Of a stretch of DNA of 53,086 bases, positions 24,901 through 32,610 are shown piece after piece. The DNA comes from an uncultured Saprospiraceae bacterium. Lineage in GTDB: Bacteria > Bacteroidota > Bacteroidia > Chitinophagales > Saprospiraceae. A model generated the notes under the pieces. It had not been told where the DNA came from. It was given only the letters and a program-made list of their open reading frames with translations, and ran no database searches. The stretch covers positions 1-53,086 of the forward strand of contig CALAJP010000150.1 of assembly GCA_937922815.1 (NCBI GenBank), written 5' to 3'. Every line of letters starts with the position of its first letter. Position 1 is the stretch's first letter. Position numbers and translations under genes: made by a program.

Positions 24901-25947
24901 ATGAAAACAAATTCGCTACTGTTTTGCTTTATTCTTTTGCTTTTTGCCTGCAAAAATGATAACTCAAAAAAGCCAAATATTAAAGAGCATGATTTACCTC
25001 CATATTCAAAATTTGGAGGTAAGACCATGGGAACAACTTACCATATTTTGCATGCCAACCCTAAGGAAGTTCTATTAAAAAAAGCAATAGATTCTCTTTT
25101 AGAAGAGTTTAATCTCGAATTATCCACTTATATTGATAGTTCTACTATTTCTACTTTTAATTCGAGCGAAAAAGGAATAACTGTAAGTAAAAAATCCTTT
25201 TTTTATCAAAACCTTATTTTGGCGGATACCATTTTTAAAAACACAAAGGGAGCATTTGATCCCAGTGTCTATCCTTTGGTTCAATACTGGGGGTTTGGAC
25301 CTAAAGAAAAAAATGGAAAAAATATTAATGACTTGGTTAAAGTTGTTGGTTACGACAAGTTGCAGTTCAAAGAACTGTCAGCAGATAGTGTTCAATTATT
25401 AAAACATTCCCCTGATTTTAAACTCGACTTTAGTGCTTTGGCAAAAGGATATGGTGTTGACGTCGTTTCCAAATTCCTTGAGAGGAATGGTATTCATGAT
25501 TATTTGGTAGAAATAGGAGGGGAGACTCGTTTAAAAGGATTTAGCCCTAGTAGGAAAAAATGGAGATTAGGAATTAATACACCTGAAGAATCTGCTAGCG
25601 TAGATGATATTTATAGTTTTATTAATTTATCTGATGTAGCGATGGCGACCTCAGGAAACTATAGAAATTTTAAAATAAAAGATGGCAAAAAAATAGTACA
25701 TACGATTTCGCCCAAAACAGGAAAACATATAGTATCTGATGTTTTGAGTGCTACGGTCACAAGCCCTAATTGTGCTGAAGCAGATGCTTATGCAACGGCA
25801 TTTATGGTATTAGGAGTAAAAGAATCATTAGAAATAGTGGAAAAACTTCCTCGAATCGAAGCGTACTTTATCCACTCTAATGAAAAAGGAGAGTTTGAAG
25901 AAACTTATTCTACAGGAATGAAGGCGTATTTTGAAGATTTAAATTAG
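24901..25947 (+). CDS. apbE: FAD:protein FMN transferase, ApbE family lipoprotein
   Basis: ApbE attaches FMN covalently to a threonine or serine of exported flavoproteins, such as NQR/RNF subunits and FMN-binding domains. A lipoprotein signal (LLFACKN, Cys17) anchors it outside the inner membrane. GGKTMGTTYHI (about residues 39-49), DFSALAKGYGVDVV (about 179-192), GGETRLKG (about 209) and HTISPKTGKH (about 266) are family blocks for FAD and Mg2+ binding; AEADAYATAFMVLG (about 296) completes the domain. Full length at 348 residues. It follows terC by 36 bases. Its flavoprotein target is not in the window. Confidence 0.93.
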   Translation: MKTNSLLFCFILLLFACKNDNSKKPNIKEHDLPPYSKFGGKTMGTTYHILHANPKEVLLKKAIDSLLEEFNLELSTYIDSSTISTFNSSEKGITVSKKSFFYQNLILADTIFKNTKGAFDPSVYPLVQYWGFGPKEKNGKNINDLVKVVGYDKLQFKELSADSVQLLKHSPDFKLDFSALAKGYGVDVVSKFLERNGIHDYLVEIGGETRLKGFSPSRKKWRLGINTPEESASVDDIYSFINLSDVAMATSGNYRNFKIKDGKKIVHTISPKTGKHIVSDVLSATVTSPNCAEADAYATAFMVLGVKESLEIVEKLPRIEAYFIHSNEKGEFEETYSTGMKAYFEDLN

Positions 25948-25958
25948 AATTGAATATT

Positions 25959-26777
25959 ATGAAAATAGATTTAAAAAAAAGTATTGTTTTTTTTGATATT
26001 GAATCGACAGGCTTACACGTAATTCGAGATAGAATTATCCAAATAGCCATGATTAAATATAACGAAGATGGTAGTCAAGAGGAGTTTAATCAACTTATCA
26101 ACCCTGGAATTCCTATCGGAGAAGAAGCATTAAGTGTTGTCTCTATTAGACCCGAAGACCTAAAAAACAAACCTACTTTTGCTCAAGTTGGTCAAAAAAT
26201 ATTTGATTTTATAGGAGATTCAGATCTAGGGGGCTACGCAATGAATCGTTTAGATATTCCCATTTTAATAGAAGAATTCGGAAGAATAGGTTTAGATTTT
26301 GAAATTAAAAACCGTTCGTTAATTGATGCCCAACGTATTTTTTATAAAATGGAACCCCGTACATTATCTGCGGCTATGAAATTTTATACGAATACACCTT
26401 TGGTCAATGCTCATGATGCTATGGCAGATGTAAAAGCTACCATTGCTGTATTGAATGGACAGTTGGAAAAATATCAGGGAGTCGATTTTGAAGAAAAAAG
26501 TGGAGAAATATTAGAATCTCCTATTCGTCCCGATGCTAAAAGTTTACATCAATTTACAAATGACACCAATCAGATTGACCCTACTCAACGACTGAAATAC
26601 GATAATGACGGAAATATCGTTTTTAATTTTGGTAAGTATAATGGTCAATTAGTTGGACAAACCTTATTTAAGGATAGAAACTATTTAAATTGGTTGTTAG
26701 AGAAAGAATTCTCTTATCAAGTAAAGAAAATTGTAAAAAAAGAATTTGATGCCGAAGTTAAAAGACGTAAAAAATAA
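25959..26777 (+). CDS. DnaQ-like 3'-5' exonuclease
   Basis: A 272-residue nuclease of the DEDDh type. Motif ExoI is FFDIESTG (about residues 11-18), ExoII lies in YAMNRLDIPIL, and ExoIII is the HDAMADV block, giving catalytic D, E, D, H and D. A C-terminal module of about 70 residues (NFGKYNGQLVGQT...YLNWLLEKEF) is a DUF3820-like extension seen on several bacterial exonucleases. I chose the ATG at 25959; the frame also opens at TTG 25950. Its end overlaps the start of the MbnP-like gene by 29 bases. The enzyme may serve in proofreading or RNA trimming; the substrate is not evident. Confidence 0.85.
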   Translation: MKIDLKKSIVFFDIESTGLHVIRDRIIQIAMIKYNEDGSQEEFNQLINPGIPIGEEALSVVSIRPEDLKNKPTFAQVGQKIFDFIGDSDLGGYAMNRLDIPILIEEFGRIGLDFEIKNRSLIDAQRIFYKMEPRTLSAAMKFYTNTPLVNAHDAMADVKATIAVLNGQLEKYQGVDFEEKSGEILESPIRPDAKSLHQFTNDTNQIDPTQRLKYDNDGNIVFNFGKYNGQLVGQTLFKDRNYLNWLLEKEFSYQVKKIVKKEFDAEVKRRKK

Positions 26778-27576
26778 TTTTTACTACTTATTTGCAATAC
26801 TTTTTATGGCTTCTTCTTGTCATGAAAATGTAGAAGGGTGCTTGGATATAGAAGCTACCAGTTTTGACTTTGAAGCCGACGTTAATTGTTGTTGTGAGTA
26901 TCCTTCTTTTGTTTTGAATTACGATTATAAGCAAACGGCAAACTCCGAAACTCAATTCCGAAAAGATTTAGTACTTTCTTCGAATGCTAAACCTTTTTAC
27001 TTGGTTAGTGCTGTTTTTGCGTTAACAAACTTTAGGTTGGTAAGTGGAAACGACACCTTGACGGTTAATGAAAATATAAATTTAACTTCGTTAGAAAATG
27101 AAGAAAATTTGTCTTTAAGAACCGACTTTGTAGTAGTCGATAATAATTCGTTTTCTGAAGATTTGGGAATGTTTACTCGTAATATAACTAGCTACGATAA
27201 ATTACTTTTTGATGTAGGGTTCTCAGATGTTCAGAAAAAAGTTGACCCAGAATTTCTTACTTCTTCAGATGCACAATTCAGTAATCAAGACGAATTATTC
27301 GATATGGATAATCAAACTTGGAATGATTATTATTTTGCAGTAACGACAGATACGGCGGATATCACAGATACTGTGAGTATAGCCGGAACACTTCAAGAAA
27401 CCTTAACTTTTGAGTTTACAAACCCGATAGATTTAGAAATTAGAAATGACGTTTCTTTAAATTTGAGGATTAATTATTTGGATATTTTGAACGGATTAGA
27501 CCCTGAATCTGTTAATAATAATGTATTAAACAATTTAATTCAGTCAAATTTAGTAATGTCTTTAGACATAGAATGA
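26749..27576 (+). CDS. MbnP-like lipoprotein (copy 1, diverged)
   Basis: A 275-residue exported lipoprotein. The start ATG at 26749 gives a signal peptide with lipobox MASSC (Cys near residue 24) and overlaps the end of the exonuclease gene. The mature part has the beta-rich layout of MbnP-like proteins (FVLNYDYK..., AVFALTNFRL, TWNDYYFAVTTDT). Cysteines just after the lipid anchor (CLDIE, CCCEY) are numerous. The tryptophan and histidine motifs seen in copy 2 are only partly kept (one TWNDYYF and no HxGS), so it may have another role. The overlap suggests translational coupling. Confidence 0.65.
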   Translation: MPKLKDVKNNFYYLFAILFMASSCHENVEGCLDIEATSFDFEADVNCCCEYPSFVLNYDYKQTANSETQFRKDLVLSSNAKPFYLVSAVFALTNFRLVSGNDTLTVNENINLTSLENEENLSLRTDFVVVDNNSFSEDLGMFTRNITSYDKLLFDVGFSDVQKKVDPEFLTSSDAQFSNQDELFDMDNQTWNDYYFAVTTDTADITDTVSIAGTLQETLTFEFTNPIDLEIRNDVSLNLRINYLDILNGLDPESVNNNVLNNLIQSNLVMSLDIE

Positions 27577-27608
27577 AATTTATTATCACAATCTAATTTT
27601 ACTTAATT

Positions 27609-28370
27609 ATGAATAAGCTACTCGTATTTTTGTTATGTACTGTAATATTTACGGCTTGCAAAGATGATGAAAAAACAGAAATAACAGAAAAATCTTCTTT
27701 GAGTATTAATTTTTACGCAAAAATGGGCGACAAAAGCATTGTCTTGGAAGAAACTATAGGGGTTTTGAATGGAAATAATTTACGTTTTTCTAAATTAGGA
27801 TTTTTTATATCCGATTTTTCTTTAACAACAAACAATGGTGCCAACGTTACAGATATTTTTGATTTGAATCATATAGATTTTTCAAATAATAAAACGCTGG
27901 CTTTAGCAGAACAAGGCGTAACTATAAATAATGACCAAATTCCTGTTGGGAACTATACGGGGATTAAATTTAGTTTTGGAGTGAATAGCGATTTTAATGC
28001 TCAAGCACCCTCCGATTTTGCAGCAACTCATCCCGCAGGCAATTCAGATTTATATTGGAATGCATGGGAAAGTTACATTTTTTCAACTACCGAAGGCCGT
28101 TTAGATACTCAAGGAGATGATAATTTTGACAAATTATTTGTTTGGCATACAGGTTCTAATGATGCTTTAAGAATTGTGAATTTACCAATTGATATTGAAA
28201 TTTCTCAAGATGAAGATGCTACAATAGACATTACGTTGGATTTAGAAACCTTACTTCTTAGTGAAGATTCTGTAAATCCGCTGGAAGTAGATCAGCTTCA
28301 TACAGCCGAAAGCCTATCAAGTATGTTAATGGTTAGTGATTTGTATCAGCGTTCATTTTCTGTAAAATAA
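27609..28370 (+). CDS. MbnP-like copper-binding lipoprotein (copy 2)
   Basis: A 253-residue lipoprotein (lipobox FTACK, Cys17). It carries the hallmarks of the MbnP domain: SINFYAKMGDK at the N-terminal strand, LRFSKLGFFISDF, LYWNAWESYIF (about residues 154-164), and FVWHTGSNDALR (about 177-188). In characterised MbnP a tryptophan is oxidised to kynurenine by the di-haem enzyme MbnH, and the product helps bind copper. The aromatic and His motifs here fit, although which Trp would be modified is not certain. The MbnH-like gene follows after seven bases. Confidence 0.8.
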   Translation: MNKLLVFLLCTVIFTACKDDEKTEITEKSSLSINFYAKMGDKSIVLEETIGVLNGNNLRFSKLGFFISDFSLTTNNGANVTDIFDLNHIDFSNNKTLALAEQGVTINNDQIPVGNYTGIKFSFGVNSDFNAQAPSDFAATHPAGNSDLYWNAWESYIFSTTEGRLDTQGDDNFDKLFVWHTGSNDALRIVNLPIDIEISQDEDATIDITLDLETLLLSEDSVNPLEVDQLHTAESLSSMLMVSDLYQRSFSVK

Positions 28371-28377
28371 GCTTAAT

Positions 28378-29499
28378 ATGAACCCTTTTTTTAAGAAAAT
28401 AAATTTTATTTATCTCTTTCTTGGGTTACTTTTTATAATCATTTGTTGTAAAAAAGATGATGAATCCTGCGAACCTATGGTCGATTTGTGTGATTTATCT
28501 TCTATACAATTTAACCCAACACCATTTGATTTAGAAATTCCGAATCATTTTCCGAATGTTTCTAACGAAATTTTGGAGAGCATAACAAATGAAAAAGTAA
28601 GTTTAGGGAGAAAATTATTTTATGACCCTATTTTGAGTAGAGATAGTACCATTAGCTGCTCTACTTGTCATATTCAATCATTATCTTTTACAGATGGACG
28701 TGCGAAAAGTATAGGAATTGATGGAGAATCTACCCCGAGAGGAAGTATGTCTTTGGTAAATTTAATTTTTTTTAACAATGGGTTTCAATGGGCAGGAGAG
28801 GCTGAAACCTTAAAAGAACAAGCGAGTTTACCCGTAGATAATCCCATAGAATTGCATGGAGATTGGGGCGAAATAGAGCAGCGGTTGGCATTAGATGAAA
28901 ACTATCCTCTTGATTTTCGAAAAGCTTTTGGGATAGAAAAATGTACCGATATTTCGCAAGATATGGTTGTTGATGCTTTAGCTAGTTTTCAATCGACTAT
29001 TATCAGCAAAAATACTCGCTACGATAGCTTGAAAATGGGGCTTGTCTTTTTTAATGAGCAAGAAGCAAGAGGCTTTGATAAATTTTTTGATGTTTCTCCA
29101 GGAGTCATTGACTTAGAGTGTGGACATTGCCATACTGACCCAACATTTACCTCTAATCAGTTTTTAGATAATGGACTAACTTCTGCATTGAATTTTTTAG
29201 ATTTTGAAGACTTAGGTAGAGGAGGGGTAACTGGTTTCGAGGTTGATAATGGAAAATTTAAAGCTCCGACGCTTCGCAATATATTATTAACGGCACCCTA
29301 TATGCATGATGGACGTTTTCAGACGATAGAACAAGTGATTGACCATTATAATAAAGGGGGAGAAGATTCAAATGTGAAAAATCCGTTATTGGTTCCACTA
29401 GAAATGACGAATCAAGATAAAGAAGATTTAATTGCATTTTTAAAAACGCTTAACGACAGAAGTGTTCTAACAAACCCAGATTTTAGTGACCCTTTTTAA
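28378..29499 (+). CDS. MbnH-like di-haem cytochrome c peroxidase/MauG-family lipoprotein
   Basis: A 373-residue exported enzyme with a membrane anchor (about residues 8-24, IIICCKKD). Two c-type haem sites are seen: CSTCH (94-98) and CGHCH (248-252), spaced as in the bacterial CcpA/MauG superfamily. SLGRKLFYDPILSRD before the first haem and APTLRNILLTAPYMHDGRFQTIEQVIDHYN near the C-terminus are family blocks. Family members reduce peroxide or use high-valent haem iron to modify a partner. Because two MbnP-like genes precede it directly, an MbnH-type tryptophan-to-kynurenine role is the best inference; a plain peroxidase cannot be excluded. Confidence 0.88.
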   Translation: MNPFFKKINFIYLFLGLLFIIICCKKDDESCEPMVDLCDLSSIQFNPTPFDLEIPNHFPNVSNEILESITNEKVSLGRKLFYDPILSRDSTISCSTCHIQSLSFTDGRAKSIGIDGESTPRGSMSLVNLIFFNNGFQWAGEAETLKEQASLPVDNPIELHGDWGEIEQRLALDENYPLDFRKAFGIEKCTDISQDMVVDALASFQSTIISKNTRYDSLKMGLVFFNEQEARGFDKFFDVSPGVIDLECGHCHTDPTFTSNQFLDNGLTSALNFLDFEDLGRGGVTGFEVDNGKFKAPTLRNILLTAPYMHDGRFQTIEQVIDHYNKGGEDSNVKNPLLVPLEMTNQDKEDLIAFLKTLNDRSVLTNPDFSDPF

Positions 29500-29590
29500 G
29501 AAAAATGGGAATTTATTTCTTATAACATTTTATGTTTACTAATTTCACAGCTCAGTATATTATATTTATTCAATTTCAAGACATCCTTTA

Positions 29591-30928
29591 ATGCGTAATT
29601 TATATATTATCGGTGCGGGTAGGAGTAGTTCTGCATTTGTTTCTAAAATTTTAAGTATTGCTCCAAAATTTGGGTGGTTTATAACAATTACTGACAAAAA
29701 CCCTGAAAAAGCAATGGCTTATATTGGTACTAGTAACCACGCTCGTGCAAACTGGTTGGATGTAACCAATGTAAATGACAGAAGAGAAACACTATCCAAG
29801 GCCGATTTAGTGGTTTCTTTCTTACCTCCTAGAATGCATGTTCTTTTGGCGTCTGAGTGTGTCAATATGAAGAAAAAGCTTGTTGCTCCTTCTACTTTGA
29901 GCTACGATATGTTTGGGTATTCAAGAAGAATTCCGAGTATGGATGTGTTTTTCATATATGAACGAGTTATTAAGCCAGGAATTGAGATTTTCTTAGTTTC
30001 TAAACTGTTAGACGAAGTTAGAAATAACGGTGGAGTAGTGAAGTCTGTGCATAATTATATGAGTGGAGGCGGCTTAACAGCACCTAAATCGAATCCATGG
30101 AATTATAGTATCACTTGGAATCCGATGGGAATGATAACAGCTAATCAGGGTACTGCACAGTTCTTTGAAGGTGGAAAATATAGATATTTACCCTATAATA
30201 GAATTTATGAAAAACCACGTGTTGTAGAAATTCCTAAATTAGGGTTTTTCGAAGCCATTCCTTCTCGAGGCTCTTTCTTTATGGAAAAACTACATTCGTT
30301 GGAGGGCATAGACACTTATATTCGAGGGACATTAAGAAATATTGGGTTTTGTAAAGCGTGGAATGCACTTATCAAGTTAGGATTAACAGACAATAGTTAT
30401 CCTATTTTCAATTCGGAACACCTAACTTATCAAGAATTTGTAGAGTCCTTGGTGAGGGATTTTCCAGGAACTTCGACACGTGAAAGAGTTGCTGCTTATT
30501 TGAATGAACCGATTGAAGGAGAAATAATGAAAAAAATCGAATATTTAGATTTGTTTTCTCGAAAGCAAATTCGGATTTCGAATGCTACTCCTGCTCAGAT
30601 TTTGCAAAAAGCTATTAGCGAAAAATGGAAACCAGAAGATAATAAATACGACAAATCTATCATATATGCAGCGGTTCATTATATGCAGGACGGTAAGTTT
30701 CTGAAAAAAAGTGTTGTGCTAACTTCGAAAAGCTCTAAAAACCATACGGCTATTTCTAGGGTTTTAGGGTTGCCTGTTTCATTTATTGTTGAGAAATATT
30801 TTAAAGAAAATACACTGGATTTTAATGCTAAAATGACCGACCCTGAAATTTATAACTCATTTTTAGAAATGGCAGTAACGGAAGGAATGAAAATAAAGTA
30901 TTATGATGAAGAGTTGACCTATGAATAG
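29591..30928 (+). CDS. Saccharopine dehydrogenase, LYS9-like
   Basis: A 445-residue NAD(P)-dependent enzyme of the glutamate-forming saccharopine dehydrogenase type. Rossmann motif GAGRSSSAF (residues 8-16); KADLVVSFLPPRMH (about 78); an ERVIKPGIEIFL block in place of the usual DPG motif; and the substrate block YMSGGGLTAP (about 157), which matches the GGLPAP loop of LYS9. The frame ends TAG directly before the ATG of the flippase gene. Many Bacteroidota carry such a gene for lysine breakdown. The usual motif MNEIGLDPGID is altered here, so substrate use should not be assumed. Confidence 0.82.
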   Translation: MRNLYIIGAGRSSSAFVSKILSIAPKFGWFITITDKNPEKAMAYIGTSNHARANWLDVTNVNDRRETLSKADLVVSFLPPRMHVLLASECVNMKKKLVAPSTLSYDMFGYSRRIPSMDVFFIYERVIKPGIEIFLVSKLLDEVRNNGGVVKSVHNYMSGGGLTAPKSNPWNYSITWNPMGMITANQGTAQFFEGGKYRYLPYNRIYEKPRVVEIPKLGFFEAIPSRGSFFMEKLHSLEGIDTYIRGTLRNIGFCKAWNALIKLGLTDNSYPIFNSEHLTYQEFVESLVRDFPGTSTRERVAAYLNEPIEGEIMKKIEYLDLFSRKQIRISNATPAQILQKAISEKWKPEDNKYDKSIIYAAVHYMQDGKFLKKSVVLTSKSSKNHTAISRVLGLPVSFIVEKYFKENTLDFNAKMTDPEIYNSFLEMAVTEGMKIKYYDEELTYE

Positions 30929-32173
30929 ATGCTGAACTATTTTTATCGGTCTATATCCCCAGCTATTTCGTATCAATTGGCGATAGTGTTTAGGTCTATT
31001 TTTTTTATTCTTCTGGCTCTGCTGTGGGTTAGGTTGGATTTGGATTTGGGGACGATAGGGAAGATTGAATTTTTATTTTTATTAGGAGTATCAGCAACCA
31101 GTTTTATCGTCAACGGTACGATTCAGCATTTTTTATCGAAAGAAGAACTTTCTCCAACGCATCTTTTTTCAAACCTATTTTTTGTATCCTTTTTCCTTGC
31201 TATCCTTTTAATGAGCTTGTCTTATCTCAAACCCGACTGGCTGCTTAGTAATGGATTTATTTTGTATTCTTCTACATTATTACTTAGTAGTGGAATTGAA
31301 CCTATTTTGTTGAAAAACAAAGAAATTAAAGTTCAAATTACCCAAGCCCTAATGTATTACTCCATTCTAATTTTGGCGGGTATCGGATTGTTATTTATTT
31401 CAATAGATTGGCAATATATTTTTGTATTCTGGGGCGGAGTAACGGTTATAAGAATATTGTGGTTTTTGAATTTTATCAAAATAAGAGCTTTACAATTTTA
31501 TTCAGTAGGCATATTTTCTTTTTTAGGCTATAGTTTTTTTGCGACGGCTACTCAATTAATTGACCAAACGTTAGTGAAGATTTGGTATCTTGACGAGATT
31601 GCTTTTTTTGCAATTTTTAGGTACGGAGCAAGGGAAATTCCATTACTTTCTATTTTGTCTAGTTCATTTAGCAATAGTAAAATTCCTTTTGTCGAAGCGA
31701 ATAGTAGTTTTTACGCTACATTTAGAAAGAAGTCCATATGGATTCTATTATTATTGTTTTCAATTTCATTTGTATCTATTTCTACCTCTAATGTTTGGTT
31801 TACTTTTTTGTTCGGCAATTTATTTAAGGATGCAATAGTTTTGGTAGATATTTTTGCTTTGTTAACCATCAGCAGAACTCTTTTTCCTCAGGTATTTGCC
31901 TTAGGTTTGGGCTACGAAAAACAAGTTTTTAAGATTAGCATTATAGAGTTTTTATTGAATTTATTACTAAGCGTTCTCTTTATAAATTGGTGGGGATTAG
32001 AGGGGGTAGCCATAGCTACTATTATTGCATTTTTGTTTGAGAAAATTGCGATTTTTTATTTGATTTACAAAAAAGAAAGAATTAAGGTTAATCAAATATC
32101 TTTTATCTACCTACATGTATTGCTGAGCATTTTATTAGTCGCGTTTATTTTAGTGAAATATCAGGTTTTATAA
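30929..32173 (+). CDS. Oligosaccharide flippase-like membrane protein (MOP superfamily)
   Basis: 414 residues, almost entirely hydrophobic, with about 12 predicted membrane helices and short loops, as in Wzx-type flippases of the MATE/MOP superfamily, which move lipid-linked sugars across the inner membrane. The C-terminal GWEGVAIATIIA-type helix (read here as WGLEGVAIATIIAFLFEK, about residues 357-374) is typical. The start codon abuts the stop of the LYS9-like gene (TAGATG), so the two are translated together although no functional link is obvious. The end overlaps the convergent GNAT gene by six bases. No glycosyltransferases are nearby. Confidence 0.78.
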   Translation: MLNYFYRSISPAISYQLAIVFRSIFFILLALLWVRLDLDLGTIGKIEFLFLLGVSATSFIVNGTIQHFLSKEELSPTHLFSNLFFVSFFLAILLMSLSYLKPDWLLSNGFILYSSTLLLSSGIEPILLKNKEIKVQITQALMYYSILILAGIGLLFISIDWQYIFVFWGGVTVIRILWFLNFIKIRALQFYSVGIFSFLGYSFFATATQLIDQTLVKIWYLDEIAFFAIFRYGAREIPLLSILSSSFSNSKIPFVEANSSFYATFRKKSIWILLLLFSISFVSISTSNVWFTFLFGNLFKDAIVLVDIFALLTISRTLFPQVFALGLGYEKQVFKISIIEFLLNLLLSVLFINWWGLEGVAIATIIAFLFEKIAIFYLIYKKERIKVNQISFIYLHVLLSILLVAFILVKYQVL

Positions 32174-32599
32174 CTTTTTGAGCATTTTAATATGTTTGAT
32201 ACCAACTTCTTCAAACATATTTCCCACAGACTTATAGCTCAATTTTTCATAGAATGGAATGGCATTACTTCTTGCATGGAGTTCAATGGTATCAAAACCT
32301 TTAGATTTTAATATTTTTTCTACACCAATACCTAGTTTTTTACCTAAACCTTTTCCTTGAAGGTGGGGAGCAACGGCTACTTGCCTTACTTTTGCTAGTG
32401 TATTCGTCAATATTCTAACAGATAAACAAGCAATTATGACATCATATTGATTAAACAGCGCAAAATGTAGTTCACTAGCTTCTTTGGCAATATCAATAGT
32501 ATGAAAGACCATGTTTAACGGTTCTCTCAAAACTAAATGTCTTAATTGAATTGCGCAATCAAAATTTGGGCTACCGAATTCTATTTCTGAAATGTACAT
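32168..32599 (-). CDS. GNAT-family N-acetyltransferase
   Basis: A 143-residue acetyl-CoA-dependent acetyltransferase. The acetyl-CoA binding motif VRQVAVAPHLQGKGLGKKL (about residues 70-88) matches the Q/RxxGxG/A rule, and NAIPFYEKLSYKSVG (about 112-126) is motif B. Family position is near ElaA-like enzymes of unknown substrate. It lies 11 bases downstream of the OmpA-like gene on the same strand and overlaps the flippase gene end on the other strand. Confidence 0.85.
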   Translation of the reverse strand: MYISEIEFGSPNFDCAIQLRHLVLREPLNMVFHTIDIAKEASELHFALFNQYDVIIACLSVRILTNTLAKVRQVAVAPHLQGKGLGKKLGIGVEKILKSKGFDTIELHARSNAIPFYEKLSYKSVGNMFEEVGIKHIKMLKKL

Positions 32600-32610
32600 A
32601 AATACAGCGT

